This document shows, piece by piece, positions 29,982 through 38,359 of a stretch of DNA of 64,000 nucleotides (positions are counted from its first letter, which is position 1; each line of letters opens with the position of its first letter). This DNA is from Nocardioides solisilvae (GTDB taxonomy: Bacteria; Actinomycetota; Actinomycetes; Propionibacteriales; Nocardioidaceae): the NCBI RefSeq assembly GCF_003194625.1, contig NZ_QHKX01000004.1:62001-126000 (forward strand). Direction: 5' to 3'. The notes beneath the pieces were generated by a model. The model did not search any database and was not told the origin of the DNA. It saw only the letters and a program-made list of their open reading frames with translations. A program made the translations under genes and the position numbers.

Positions 29982-30004
29982 TTGTTGCAAGTGATTCGCA
30001 ACAA
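29982..30004 (-). promoter_or_regulatory. Zur/Fur-like palindromic operator of the ABC importer
   Basis: TTGTTGC-aagtgattc-GCAACAA, 7-bp perfect arms around 9 bp. The inner 15 bp (TGCAAGTGATTCGCA) agree with the 7-1-7 palindrome TGAAAAT-n-ATTTTCA, as I recall the actinobacterial Zur box, at 10 of 14 fixed positions. It lies 8 bp upstream of the ATG, over the expected promoter. Confidence 0.6.
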
Positions 30005-30060
30005 CGCCGCCCCGGGGGCGTCCGGCCCCGAGACCCGGGTTGGGTGGGAGGTGGGTACGA

Positions 30061-30100
30061 CGAAGGCCCCCGGTCGCGTGTCGCGAGCCGGGGGCCTTCG
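30061..30100 (-). terminator. Hairpin after the tRNA Gly-Cys-Val operon
   Basis: CGAAGGCCCCCGG pairs perfectly over 13 bp with CCGGGGGCCTTCG, with a further TCGCG-TGT-CGCGA hairpin inside. It begins 4 bp past the tRNA-Val 3' end. The T-tract is missing on both sides. It may also insulate the divergent ABC operon. Confidence 0.8.
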
Positions 30101-30104
30101 GTGC

Positions 30105-30179
30105 TGGTGGGCGATACTGGGTTTGAACCAGTGACCTCTTCCGTGTCAAGGAAGCGCGCTACCGCTGCGCCAATCGCCC
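30105..30179 (-). tRNA. tRNA-Val (anticodon GAC)
   Basis: A full cloverleaf: acceptor GGGCGAT/ATCGCCC, anticodon stem CTTCC/GGAAG with loop TTGACAC, T-loop TTCAAAC. CCA is encoded. It is the last gene of a three-tRNA operon and differs at five of 72 positions from the tRNA-Val(CAC) at 32611. Confidence 0.97.
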
Positions 30180-30195
30180 AGGTCTTGAATTGTGA

Positions 30196-30269
30196 TGGAG
30201 GTGGGTACGGGATTTGAACCCGTGTACACGGATTTGCAGTCCGTTGCCTCGCCTCTCGGCCAACCCACC
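30196..30269 (-). tRNA. tRNA-Cys (anticodon GCA)
   Basis: Acceptor GGTGGGT/ACCCACC, anticodon loop CTGCAAA (GCA), discriminator U73 as required by CysRS, encoded CCA. Middle gene of the tRNA operon. Confidence 0.97.
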
Positions 30270-30312
30270 GCGTGAGGCCCTCCATGGAAGGACCGGTGGA
30301 AAGACCTCTCCG

Positions 30313-30385
30313 AGCGGACAACGAGACTCGAACTCGCGACCTCAACCTTGGCAAGGTTGCGCTCTACCAACTGAGCTATGTCCGC
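30313..30385 (-). tRNA. tRNA-Gly (anticodon GCC)
   Basis: Acceptor GCGGACA/TGTCCGC, D-loop with AGTTGGTAG, anticodon loop TTGCCAA (GCC), T-loop TTCGAGT. CCA is not encoded. First gene of the tRNA operon. Confidence 0.97.
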
Positions 30386-30425
30386 ATGCGTTCCCGGCCG
30401 TTCCCCGGCCGTTCGTGCGAGCAGA

Positions 30426-30454
30426 ACAGTAGCCGATCGTCGCGGGCGTGCCAA
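30426..30454 (-). promoter_or_regulatory. Promoter of the tRNA Gly-Cys-Val operon
   Basis: On the minus strand TTGGCA (30449-30454) and TACTGT (30426-30431) are spaced by exactly 17 bp, a consensus-like housekeeping promoter 40 bp before tRNA-Gly. Confidence 0.75.
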
Positions 30455-30540
30455 AACCGGGGGGTCCCCAGGGTGTCGCGACGGTGTGGCGGGAGTGTCC
30501 CGAGGGGCTCCGGCGACGCCCGGCCGGCCGCGGGGCGACC

Positions 30541-30546
30541 TAGAGT
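30541..30546 (+). promoter_or_regulatory. Putative -10 hexamer for leaderless pabC
   Basis: TAGAGT ends 7 nt before the ATG at 30554. Confidence 0.6.
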
Positions 30547-30553
30547 GCGACCC

Positions 30554-31375
30554 ATGCGCACCTGGATCGACGGCCACCTGTTGGACGACCCCGAGGGCCC
30601 CGCCCTGGGGGTCACCGACCACGGCTTCACCGTGGGCGACGGGGTCTTCGAGGCGGTGAAGGTCGTGGACGGCCGGCCCTTCGCCCTGACCCGTCACCTC
30701 GACCGTCTCGTGCGGTCGGCCGAGGGGCTCGGCCTGCCCCCCGTCGACGAGGCGCGCGTGCGCGAGGCGGTCGCCGCCGTCCTCGCCGCCGAGCACCTCG
30801 CGCTGGGTCGGGTGCGTGTCACCTACACGGCCGGCCCCGCGCCCCTGGGCAGCGGGCGTGGGCACGGACGTCCCACCCTGGCCGTGGTCGCCGCCCCGAT
30901 GGAGCCGGCTCCCGAGACGACGCGGGTGGTCACCGTGCCCTGGCCGCGCAACGAGCGCGGGGCGATCGCCGGCCTCAAGACCACGTCGTACGCCGAGAAC
31001 GTCGTCGCGCTCGCCCACGCCCGCGAGCGGGGCGCCACCGAGGCGGTCTTCGCCAACCTGGCTGGTCACCTGTGCGAGGGCACCGGCTCCAACGTCTTCT
31101 ACGTCGTGGACGGCGAGCTGCGCACGCCCACGCTCGCCTCGGGGTGCCTCGCGGGGGTGACCCGGGCACTGGTCCTGGAGTGGTACGGAGCCCGCGAGGT
31201 CGACGAGCCGATCGAGGTGGTCGGCAGGGCGAGCGAGGTCTTCCTCGTCTCCACCACCCGCGACGTCCAGGGCGTCGACCGGTGGGACGGCCGCGAGCTG
31301 CCCGCGCCGGGACCGGTCACCGCGGAGGTCGCCGCCAGATGGGCGGAGCGGGAGGCGGCCGACGTCGACCCGTAG
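30554..31375 (+). CDS. pabC: Class IV aminotransferase / aminodeoxychorismate lyase (PabC-like)
   Basis: A 273-residue fold-type IV PLP enzyme. The PLP lysine is in AGLKTTSYAENVVAL, a context typical of 4-amino-4-deoxychorismate lyase, which releases pyruvate to give p-aminobenzoate for folate. The HGFTVGDGVFEAVKV start, ANLAGHLCEGTGSNVF and the C-terminal SEVFLVSTTRDVQGV are conserved. D-amino acid or branched-chain aminotransferase activity cannot be excluded. The start is set by the leaderless hexamer. Confidence 0.85.
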   Translation: MRTWIDGHLLDDPEGPALGVTDHGFTVGDGVFEAVKVVDGRPFALTRHLDRLVRSAEGLGLPPVDEARVREAVAAVLAAEHLALGRVRVTYTAGPAPLGSGRGHGRPTLAVVAAPMEPAPETTRVVTVPWPRNERGAIAGLKTTSYAENVVALAHARERGATEAVFANLAGHLCEGTGSNVFYVVDGELRTPTLASGCLAGVTRALVLEWYGAREVDEPIEVVGRASEVFLVSTTRDVQGVDRWDGRELPAPGPVTAEVAARWAEREAADVDP

Positions 31376-31411
31376 GCCTGGCGGGACAGTCCGGCGGGGG
31401 CGTCGGTGGGT

Positions 31412-31846
31412 TCAGCCGGCCAGCAGCTGGCTGATCACGCTGTCGAGGCGCAGGAACTGCGACTCCTCGCCGGCGGGGACCACGTTGAACGAGCGGCGGA
31501 CGAAGCGGCGGACCTCCCGCGCGGCGGCGCGGGTGACCAGGTGGCCGTCGGGGGAGCTGAGCTCGACGACGACGACGTCGCGGCCGTGCTCGTCGCGGCT
31601 GGGCAGGACGTGCACGTCGCCCTCGCCGGTCGGGGTCGACAGCCCCTCGGCGATCAGCTCGCGGCTGAAGGTCCAGGGGAGCTCGCCCTCGTGGGTGAGG
31701 AAGGTGATCGTCACCGCGAAGGGGTCGTCCTCGCGGTAGGAGAAGACGGTCTCGAGATCGTGGCCGCGGCCCAGGGAGTCGACGCACTGCATCGTGATCT
31801 CCTGCTCGACTGCGCCAGCCACCCGACGGTCGTACTTGCTCGCCAT
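31412..31846 (-). CDS. SsgA/SsgB-like sporulation and cell-division regulator
   Basis: A 144-residue SsgA-like protein. In Streptomyces SsgB recruits FtsZ to future septa; non-sporulating relatives keep one homologue, so here it probably acts in cell division. Marks include TVFSYREDDPFAVTITF, WTFSRELIAEGL and GDVHVLPSRD. The ATG at 31846 has GGAGG 5 nt upstream; in-frame codons further up lack family sequence. It converges with pabC and is divergent from the TIGR02611 gene, the same setting as Streptomyces ssgB as I recall it. Confidence 0.9.
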   Translation of the reverse strand: MASKYDRRVAGAVEQEITMQCVDSLGRGHDLETVFSYREDDPFAVTITFLTHEGELPWTFSRELIAEGLSTPTGEGDVHVLPSRDEHGRDVVVVELSSPDGHLVTRAAAREVRRFVRRSFNVVPAGEESQFLRLDSVISQLLAG

Positions 31847-31972
31847 GTCTTCCTCCACTGCTCTCTGTGGCAGTAGTAACGCACCTGGCAAGCACCGTTG
31901 GGGACGAAACGTCAAGATTTATATCGATGAAGTTTCCGAGTAGTCACAACGGGTCAGGTGTGCGCTGCCCGA

Positions 31973-31978
31973 TAGGCT
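31973..31978 (+). promoter_or_regulatory. Putative -10 hexamer for the TIGR02611 gene
   Basis: TAGGCT ends 6 nt before the GTG at 31985, the leaderless arrangement. Confidence 0.6.
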
Positions 31979-31984
31979 GACGCG

Positions 31985-32536
31985 GTGAGCGAGAACCTGT
32001 CGGACGGTCCGGTCGAGGACCCCTCGGACCCCCCGGGGTCGGGCGACCGCAGTCCGGGAGGCGGCACCTCCGTGGAGGAGGGCGTGCACGCGCCCGAGCT
32101 CGACTACGGCCCCCACTGGCTGAGGCGCTGGCACGCGCGGGCGCACGCCAACCCGGTCACCGGCCTGGTCACCAAGGTGGTCGTCACCTGCGTCGGTGCG
32201 CTCGTCATCGTCGCCGGCCTCGTCATGATGGTCGCGCCGGGCCCCGGCATCGTCGCGATCCTCGTGGGTCTCGGCATCCTCTCCACCGAGTGGGACTGGG
32301 CCGACCGCTGGGTCGACCGGCTCCGGTCCTACGCCCACGACGCGGCCCAGAAGGCGCGCGAGATGGACCCCGCGGTGCGCCGCCGCCGGATCGGCTGGGC
32401 GCTGCTGGGCGTCGTGGTCGTCGCCGCGGGCGTCTCCTGGTACCTGTGGGCCTTCGGGTGGCCCGAGCTGGCCGTCGACGGGTGGAACTGGGTGCAGGAG
32501 ATCTCGGGCGTCGTCCCCGAGCTGCCGGGCATGTGA
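31985..32536 (+). CDS. TIGR02611 / PGPGW-type membrane protein
   Basis: A 183-residue protein of the actinobacterial TIGR02611 family. The hallmark VAPGPGIVAILVGLGILSTE follows the first membrane helix, and WDWADRWVDRLR leads to a basic cytoplasmic loop and a second helix (IGWALLGVVVVAAGVSWYLW). The first about 40 residues are disordered and acidic. Function unknown. It precedes tRNA-Val(CAC) and neighbours the SsgA-like gene, an arrangement conserved in actinobacteria. Confidence 0.88.
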   Translation: MSENLSDGPVEDPSDPPGSGDRSPGGGTSVEEGVHAPELDYGPHWLRRWHARAHANPVTGLVTKVVVTCVGALVIVAGLVMMVAPGPGIVAILVGLGILSTEWDWADRWVDRLRSYAHDAAQKAREMDPAVRRRRIGWALLGVVVVAAGVSWYLWAFGWPELAVDGWNWVQEISGVVPELPGM

Positions 32537-32588
32537 CCCGTCTCCGGTGGTCTGCCGGGGCGAATGTGAATCGCCCCCGGGCATGCGC

Positions 32589-32594
32589 TAGTGT
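32589..32594 (+). promoter_or_regulatory. Putative -10 hexamer of tRNA-Val(CAC)
   Basis: TAGTGT ends 16 bp before the mature 5' end of the tRNA. No convincing -35 was seen. Confidence 0.45.
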
Positions 32595-32610
32595 TTCCGC
32601 CGCACCACGC

Positions 32611-32682
32611 GGGCGATTGGCGCAGTGGTAGCGCGCTTCGTTCACACCGAAGAGGTCACTGGTTCGAACCCAGTATCGCCCA
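32611..32682 (+). tRNA. tRNA-Val (anticodon CAC)
   Basis: Cloverleaf with acceptor GGGCGAT/ATCGCCC, anticodon stem CTTCG/CGAAG with loop TTCACAC, T-loop TTCGAAC. CCA is not encoded (ACCG follows). It is nearly identical to tRNA-Val(GAC) at 30105, in opposite orientation. Confidence 0.97.
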
Positions 32683-32815
32683 CCGCTTCCAAGACCGCCT
32701 CTGACCTGGGGAACCCGGGTCGGGGGCCGTCTTCGTCGCCCCGGTCTCAGATCACCCGGGGTGCCGACCTGCGCATGTCACGGGTCTGTGCCGGCGCGCC
32801 CGCGCCTCGGCCGCT

Positions 32816-33223
32816 TCAGTCGATCGTCTCGAGCAACCGGTGGCACGCGTCCTCGCAGCGGCGGCACGCCTCGGCACAGACGCGGCAGTGCTCGTGCATG
32901 TCGGCGTGGGAGGCGCACTCGTCGCCGCACGAGCGGCAGGCCTGGGCGCAGGCTTGGAGGATCGCGCGGGTGATGGTCGCGTCGTACGCGGTGTGACGGG
33001 ACAGCACGCGACCCGTGGCGTCACAGATGTCGGCGCAATCGAGGTTGGTGCGGATGCACCCGCGGAGGTCGGCGACCATCTCCTCGCTCAGGCAGGCGTC
33101 GGCACAGGCGGAGCAGGTCTGGGCGCACTCGAAGCAGGCGGCCAGGCACTCGGTCAGGGCCTCGGTCTCGAGGCCGATGGAGGCGGGGTGGGACTCGAGC
33201 ATGGCGGTGATGCGATGGGTCAC
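32816..33223 (-). CDS. Cys-rich four-helix copper-binding protein (DUF326/Csp-like)
   Basis: A 135-residue protein with 18 cysteines, mostly as C-x2-C and C-x3-C pairs (CLAACFECAQTCSACADAC; CAQACRSCGDEC; CRVCAEACRRCEDAC). This spacing along helices is that of copper storage proteins, whose four-helix bundle is lined with thiols that hold Cu(I). No signal peptide is seen, so a cytosolic store is likely. GTG at 33223 is chosen because GGGAGG lies 6 nt upstream; internal ATG at 33202 is an alternative. It sits in an accessory patch beside tRNA-Val. Confidence 0.88.
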   Translation of the reverse strand: MTHRITAMLESHPASIGLETEALTECLAACFECAQTCSACADACLSEEMVADLRGCIRTNLDCADICDATGRVLSRHTAYDATITRAILQACAQACRSCGDECASHADMHEHCRVCAEACRRCEDACHRLLETID

Positions 33224-33380
33224 GGCGTGCCTCCCGTGGGGTCCGGTGTCGGCAGTGGGGGCGATCTCGCCCTCGAGGAGCCCTGTACCCGGTCGTCGGA
33301 CGACGTACGCGTTCCGTGGTGCCGCTACCTCGAAGGCCGCTGCGTTTTGCGCCACTGTCGTGAAGGCACGAAGACGGATT

Positions 33381-33915
33381 TGGACACGCGACCGCATCGC
33401 CCAGCCGTGGGGGAGCAGGACTCCGTATGCCTCGGGGGAGCAGTGGCCGACCAGGGGTGATGGAGGGGTCCGACCCGATGCCGTGGACCGCTGGGTGCAG
33501 TCGGCCTCGATCCTGCACTCCAACGGGGACGGCATCGACATCGCGGTCAAGGACGACCGGATCGGCGGGGTCCGGGGCCGTGCGGTGGACCGGGTCAACC
33601 ACGGAAGGCTGGACCCGAAGGACGCCTTTTGGGTGGCAGGCCAACCACTCGCCCGACCGGCTCACCCGACCTCTGGTCCGCCGCGACGGGGAGCTGGTCG
33701 AGACCGACTGGGACACCGCCGTGGACGCGGTTGCCGGGCCGACGAAGCAGCTGCTCGAGGAGCACGGGCCCAGATCGGTCGGGTTTTGCACCACCGGCCA
33801 GATGTTCCTGGGGGAGTACTACACCCTGGGGTTGATCGGGCACAGTGGAATCGGCACCAACCACATGGACGGCAACACCCAGTCGACACCGAGGACCAGG
33901 GTCATCTCCCCATGA
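33381..33915 (+). pseudogene. Broken molybdopterin oxidoreductase (nitrate reductase/formate dehydrogenase-like) fragment
   Basis: Remains of the N-terminal about 170 residues of a large molybdopterin enzyme. One frame encodes DRIAQPWGSRTPY, then VDRWVQSASILHSNGDGIDI and VRGRAVDRVNHGRLDPKD. An extra T in TTTT (33627-33630) shifts the reading to the next frame, which continues GWQANHSPDRLTRPLVRRDG, ETDWDTAVDAV and FLGEYYTLGLIGHSG. The similarity stops after HMDGNT near 33880, and about 500-600 C-terminal residues are absent. A sequencing error could explain the T but not the missing domains. The surrounding 33224-33380 and 33916-33988 hold nothing recognisable. Confidence 0.8.
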
Positions 33916-33988
33916 GGACGCGACTCGAACTAATGTCAAGGGGTGACGTCGGGTGGTGGCCCGGACCCCGGTGCGTGCGTGCCGGTGG

Positions 33989-35149
33989 TCAGGACGTCAC
34001 GCGGTCGGCCTCGTCCACGGGGTCCGCCGTGCCTGCCCTGTGGCCCGCGCCCACGGGAGTGGCTTGGTCCACCGCGTCCGGGCGCTCACCCAGCCGCCCG
34101 GGCCGGAACCGGTGACCGGTGACGACGCCGCCGAGCCAGAACGAGAAGAGGGCGAGGGCGGCGCCGCCGATGTCGTCGGCGACGTAGTGCCAGCCGAAGT
34201 AGATGGTGGCCAGGACCGTGAGGACGAAGTTGACCCAGAGCGTGACCCGCACGGCCCGGCTGCGCACCGTGTACTGCGCCATCAGCGCCCAGAGCAGCGC
34301 GATCGCCGTGTGCAGGCTGGCGAAGCCGGCGACCCCCTGGTAGTCGGCGTCGGTCCACAGGAAGCCCTGGCGGGCGTAGACCAGCGCATCCATCAGGTCG
34401 GTGACGCCCGTGTGGGTCAGGTCCGTCACGAGGTGCGGGTACATGATCCCGGGGCCCAGCGTCGGCAGCGCGTAGTAGGAGACGGTGCCCAGGGTCCAGG
34501 CGATGCCCTGCGCGGTGACGAACCACCAGCCGTAGCCGATGTTCTTCGACCAGACGAGCCACACGGTGACGAAGACCGCGACGAGGGGGATGTAGATGAG
34601 GTAGATCGCCGACAGCACCTGGGCCGAGATCTCCGTCCCCATCAGCCGGTGCAGGACCGTCGCGGGGTCCTCTCCGCCGAACATGGCCCGGTCGAGCACC
34701 CGCAGCGGGCGGTCGTACTTGACGTCGCGGATCATCGGGAGCAGCGACTTGAGGTTCCGGTAGCTGACGTAGATGACGTAGAAGCAGGAGATGCCGACCA
34801 CCACGAGCTGGAGCCGCGCCGGCGTCCAGTGGGAACGGAGCCGATCCCTGGCCGCCGTCACCGTGCGCCTCGGGTGCAACCGTCCCTGCCACAGCGCCCG
34901 CGGGAGCAGGTCGAGCACGATCGCCGCCCCGCAGAGGACCGGCAGGCGGACCCAGGACGGACCCAGGAAGCTGCCCTCGGGATCGGCGATGGGGCGGTCC
35001 AGCCACCGGCTCGCCACCACGGCGGCCACCCCGATGACGAGGGCGTTCACGACCAGGAAGAGCCAGTTGCGTCGCCAGTCGCCGCCCCGCCGCGGACGGG
35101 CGGCGGGGACCGTCCCGGAAGGCGCCTGGGCCGGTGCGTCTGCGCTCAC
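33989..35149 (-). CDS. PAP2-superfamily membrane protein (AUR1/inositolphosphotransferase-like)
   Basis: A 386-residue polytopic membrane protein with about eight helices. The PAP2_3-type catalytic motifs are GFASLHTAIALLWALM and, after one helix, FGWHYVADDIGGAALALF, giving the two histidines and the aspartate of the phosphatase/phosphotransferase site. SYYALPTLGPGIMYPHLV precedes them. The branch includes inositolphosphoryl-transferases, interesting beside IMPase and pgsA downstream. The GTG start overlaps the upstream stop by 4 bp; longer frames upstream have no membrane-protein composition. Confidence 0.85.
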   Translation of the reverse strand: MSADAPAQAPSGTVPAARPRRGGDWRRNWLFLVVNALVIGVAAVVASRWLDRPIADPEGSFLGPSWVRLPVLCGAAIVLDLLPRALWQGRLHPRRTVTAARDRLRSHWTPARLQLVVVGISCFYVIYVSYRNLKSLLPMIRDVKYDRPLRVLDRAMFGGEDPATVLHRLMGTEISAQVLSAIYLIYIPLVAVFVTVWLVWSKNIGYGWWFVTAQGIAWTLGTVSYYALPTLGPGIMYPHLVTDLTHTGVTDLMDALVYARQGFLWTDADYQGVAGFASLHTAIALLWALMAQYTVRSRAVRVTLWVNFVLTVLATIYFGWHYVADDIGGAALALFSFWLGGVVTGHRFRPGRLGERPDAVDQATPVGAGHRAGTADPVDEADRVTS

Positions 35150-35532
35150 AGGACGACCAGCAGCCCGACGAGCGTGGGCAGCAGGCCCAGGAGCAGCCAC
35201 GGGGTGAGGGGGCGGCGGCCGTGGATCACGAGCCCGGCGATGACGGCGATGACGCCGAAGGCGCCGGCGATGACGCAGAGCACGACCTTGCCGGAGGTCT
35301 CGGGCACGTAGGCCGCGGCGACCACCAGCCCGAGCGAGAGGTGCAGGATCGTGGTGACCGCCAGCGTGGAGAGCACCCAGCGCTGCACCCGCCCGAGGCT
35401 GCGCGCCTCGGCGGAGTGGTCGCGCGGGGGCCGCGGGGCGCTGAGGTCCAGCAGGTGCCGGTCCCTCCGCCCAGCGGGTCGCGCCAGCGGGGCGCTGCCG
35501 TCCTGCTCCACCAGCGGCTTGTCGCTGCTCAC
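35146..35532 (-). CDS. Small three-helix membrane protein, unknown
   Basis: A 128-residue protein with a basic, charged N-terminal half (about 48 residues) and three membrane segments: [40 protein letters not shown] and [18 protein letters not shown] do not recognise a family. GTG start preceded by GGAGG; it overlaps the YczE-like gene upstream and the PAP2 gene downstream by 4 bp each, so the three are one coupled operon and it may assist the PAP2 protein. Confidence 0.75.
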   Translation of the reverse strand: MSSDKPLVEQDGSAPLARPAGRRDRHLLDLSAPRPPRDHSAEARSLGRVQRWVLSTLAVTTILHLSLGLVVAAAYVPETSGKVVLCVIAGAFGVIAVIAGLVIHGRRPLTPWLLLGLLPTLVGLLVVL

Positions 35533-36242
35533 GCTTCCTCCGGGCTCTGTCCGTGGGGGTGGCCCACAGGGCGCAGGTTAACAAGGACGTGGGGGAGGGC
35601 GGCCTGGGCCACCGGTCCGATGGCGAGCGCGTAGAGCACCGTGGCGACCCCCAGCGTCCCGCCCAGGAGCACCCCCGCGACGACGACCGCGACCTCGAGG
35701 CAGGTGCGCACCAGCCGGAGGGAGAGACCGGTACGCCGGGCCAGGCCGGTCATCAGCCCGTCGCGCGGGCCCGGCCCCAGCTGCGCCCCGATGTAGAGCG
35801 CCGTGGCGACCCCGTTGAGCAGCACCGCGCCCACCACCAGCCCGATCCGCGCCGCCGTCGAGGAGGGCTCCGCCAGGACGGCGAGGGTGAGGTCCAGCGC
35901 GACACCCACCAGCACCGCGTTGGCGAGGGTGCCGAGGCCGGGCCGCTCCCGCAGCGGGATCCACAGCAGGAGCACGACGACGCTCGCCAGCACCACCATC
36001 TGGCCCAGCGTCACCGGGAGGTGCCGGACCAGGCCGGAGTGGAGCACGTCCCACGGGGCCAGCCCCAGCGTCCCCCGCACGAGCATCGCCAAGGAGGCGC
36101 CGTACAGGAGCAGGCCCACCAGCAGCTGGACGAGCCGCCGCCCCAGCCGGCCGGCGCGCAGCTGCTCGACCGGCCCGAGCGCCAGCAGCCCCGGGCGCCC
36201 GGGGGTCGGGGGGACGCGTGTGCGGCGGGACGAGGGGGTCAC
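35529..36242 (-). CDS. YczE/YitT-like membrane protein
   Basis: A 237-residue membrane protein of the YczE family with five or six helices. [19 protein letters not shown] after the first helix and [20 protein letters not shown] are family signatures. Role unknown; YczE-type proteins are proposed membrane transporters or regulators. The GTG at 36242 gives a 40-residue cytoplasmic N-terminus. It is divergent from thrS, 108 bp apart. Confidence 0.85.
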   Translation of the reverse strand: MTPSSRRTRVPPTPGRPGLLALGPVEQLRAGRLGRRLVQLLVGLLLYGASLAMLVRGTLGLAPWDVLHSGLVRHLPVTLGQMVVLASVVVLLLWIPLRERPGLGTLANAVLVGVALDLTLAVLAEPSSTAARIGLVVGAVLLNGVATALYIGAQLGPGPRDGLMTGLARRTGLSLRLVRTCLEVAVVVAGVLLGGTLGVATVLYALAIGPVAQAALPHVLVNLRPVGHPHGQSPEEA

Positions 36243-36306
36243 CGGCCCATCATGGCCCCCGTCCTGCCCCACACCCTCGCGCGGTGGGGCGGACGGGGAG
36301 GCCCGA

Positions 36307-36312
36307 TAGCAT
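36307..36312 (+). promoter_or_regulatory. Putative -10 hexamer of thrS
   Basis: TAGCAT, 38 nt before the thrS start, which is too close to leave room for a T-box leader. AGGAG lies 6 nt before the GTG. Confidence 0.45.
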
Positions 36313-36350
36313 CGGCCGAGGTCCCACCCCGTCGACACCAGGAGTCACCC

Positions 36351-38354
36351 GTGCCCGAGATCAAGGTCGTCCGCGTCCACGCCGGAGAGCGCGAGGAGCG
36401 GACGACGGCCACGGGCACCAAGGCGTGGGAGCTCTTCGCCGACGACACCGAGGTCGTGGCGGCGCGGGTCGGCGGCGAGCTCAAGGACCTGTCGACCGTG
36501 CTCGCCGACGGCGACGAGGTCGAGTCGGTCGCGATCGACAGCCCCGACGGCCGCGACATCCTCCGTCACTCCACCGCCCACGTGATGGCACAGGCCGTCC
36601 AGCAGCTCTTCCCCGAGGCGAGGCTCGGCATCGGCCCGCCGGTGGAGAACGGCTTCTACTACGACTTCGACGTCGAGACCCCGTTCGTCCCCGAGGACCT
36701 GGCGAAGATCGAGACCGCCATGCGCAAGATCGTCAAGGAGGGGCAGCGCTTCGAGCGCCGGGTCACCACCGACGCCGCCGCGCTCGACGAGCTGCAGGAC
36801 GAGCCCTACAAGATCGAGCTCATCGGCCTCAAGGGCGGCATGGCCTCGACGGGCTCGACCGCCGAGGTGGCCGAGGGAGCGTCGGTCGAGGTCGGCGCCG
36901 GAGAGCTGACCATCTACGACAACGTCCGGCGCAACGGCGACGTGGCGTGGTCCGACCTGTGCCGCGGCCCCCACCTGCCGACCACCAAGCGGATCCCGGC
37001 GTTCAAGCTGATGCGCTCGGCGGCGGCCTACTGGCGCGGCGACGAGAAGAACAAGCAGCTGCAGCGGATCTACGGCACCGCCTGGGAGTCCAAGGAGGCG
37101 CTCGAGGCGCACCTGCACCGGATCGAGGAGGCCGAGCGGCGCGACCACCGCAAGCTGGGCCGCGACCTCGACCTCTTCAGCTTCCCCGACGAGATCGGGT
37201 CGGGCCTTCCGGTCTTCCACCCCAAGGGCGGGGTGATCAAGCGGGCGATGGAGGACTACGTCCGCCAGCGGCACATCGAGGAGGGCTTCGACTACGTCGG
37301 CACCCCCCACATCGCCAAGGAGGGGCTCTTCCACACCTCGGGCCACCTGCCCTACTACGGCGAGGGGATGTTCCCCGCGCTCGACGTCGACGGCATGGAC
37401 TACCGCCTCAAGGCGATGAACTGCCCGATGCACAACCTGATCTTCCGGTCGCGGCAACGCTCCTACCGCGAGCTGCCGCTGCGCCTCTTCGAGTTCGGCA
37501 GCGTCTACCGGCACGAGAAGTCGGGCGTCGTCCACGGCCTCACCCGGGTGCGCGGCTTCGCCCAGGACGACTCGCACTCCTACTGCACTCCCGAGCAAGC
37601 CCCCGACGAGGTGCGCCACCTCCTGGAGTTCATGCTCAGCGTGCTGCGCGACTTCGGGCTGGACGACTTCTACCTCGAGCTCTCCACCCGCGACGCGGCC
37701 AAGGACAAGTTCATCGGCTCCGACGAGGACTGGGCGACCGCGACGAAGGTCCTCGAGGACGTCGCGACCAGCACCGGCCTCGAGCTGGTCCCCGACCCGG
37801 GCGGGGCGGCGTACTACGGCCCCAAGATCTCGGTGCAGGCGCGCGACGCCATCGGCCGCACCTGGCAGATGGGCACGGTCCAGTACGACTTCAACCAGCC
37901 GTCGCCCGACCGCTTCAACCTGGAGTACGTCGCCGCCGACGGCTCGCGCCAGCAGCCGGTGATGATCCACTCGGCCAAGTTCGGGTCGATCGAGCGCTTC
38001 CTCGGCGTCCTCACCGAGCACTACGCCGGCGCCTTCCCGCCCTGGCTCGCCCCGGTGCAGGTCGAGGCGATCCCGATCGCCGAGCGCCACCACGACTACC
38101 TCTTCGACGTCGCGCGTCGGATGAGGACGCTGGGGCTGCGCGTCGAGGTGGACGACTCCGACGACCGGATGCAGAAGAAGATCCGCAACGCCCAGCTCCA
38201 GAAGGTGCCCTTCATGCTGATCGCGGGCGACCAGGACGTCGAGGCCGGCGCCGTGTCGTTCCGCTACCGCGACGGCCGCCAGGACAACGGGGTGCCGCTC
38301 GACGAGGCGATCGAGCGGGTCGTCGCCGCCGTGGCCTCGCGCGAGCAGGTCTGA
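36351..38354 (+). CDS. thrS: Threonyl-tRNA synthetase
   Basis: A 667-residue class II synthetase. N-terminal TGS domain (residues 1-65), editing domain with [16 protein letters not shown] and the zinc/editing site in [11 protein letters not shown], then the catalytic core with motif 1, the zinc cysteine in [12 protein letters not shown] (about 357), motif 2 ([20 protein letters not shown]) and motif 3, and the anticodon-binding domain. Full length and intact. GTG start with AGGAG. The HIT-family gene follows after 5 bp. Confidence 0.98.
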   Translation: MPEIKVVRVHAGEREERTTATGTKAWELFADDTEVVAARVGGELKDLSTVLADGDEVESVAIDSPDGRDILRHSTAHVMAQAVQQLFPEARLGIGPPVENGFYYDFDVETPFVPEDLAKIETAMRKIVKEGQRFERRVTTDAAALDELQDEPYKIELIGLKGGMASTGSTAEVAEGASVEVGAGELTIYDNVRRNGDVAWSDLCRGPHLPTTKRIPAFKLMRSAAAYWRGDEKNKQLQRIYGTAWESKEALEAHLHRIEEAERRDHRKLGRDLDLFSFPDEIGSGLPVFHPKGGVIKRAMEDYVRQRHIEEGFDYVGTPHIAKEGLFHTSGHLPYYGEGMFPALDVDGMDYRLKAMNCPMHNLIFRSRQRSYRELPLRLFEFGSVYRHEKSGVVHGLTRVRGFAQDDSHSYCTPEQAPDEVRHLLEFMLSVLRDFGLDDFYLELSTRDAAKDKFIGSDEDWATATKVLEDVATSTGLELVPDPGGAAYYGPKISVQARDAIGRTWQMGTVQYDFNQPSPDRFNLEYVAADGSRQQPVMIHSAKFGSIERFLGVLTEHYAGAFPPWLAPVQVEAIPIAERHHDYLFDVARRMRTLGLRVEVDDSDDRMQKKIRNAQLQKVPFMLIAGDQDVEAGAVSFRYRDGRQDNGVPLDEAIERVVAAVASREQV

Positions 38355-38359
38355 GCGAC

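Noticed and set aside
32611..33990. Integrated element at tRNA-Val
   Set aside because: No integrase, no duplicated tRNA 3' end and no inverted repeats were found, so only a small accessory patch is claimed.
36243..36350. T-box or other riboswitch before thrS
   Set aside because: The predicted leader is only about 30 nt, too short for a T-box, and no specifier or antiterminator sequence is visible. The hisS, aspS and alaS starts likewise overlap or abut upstream genes.
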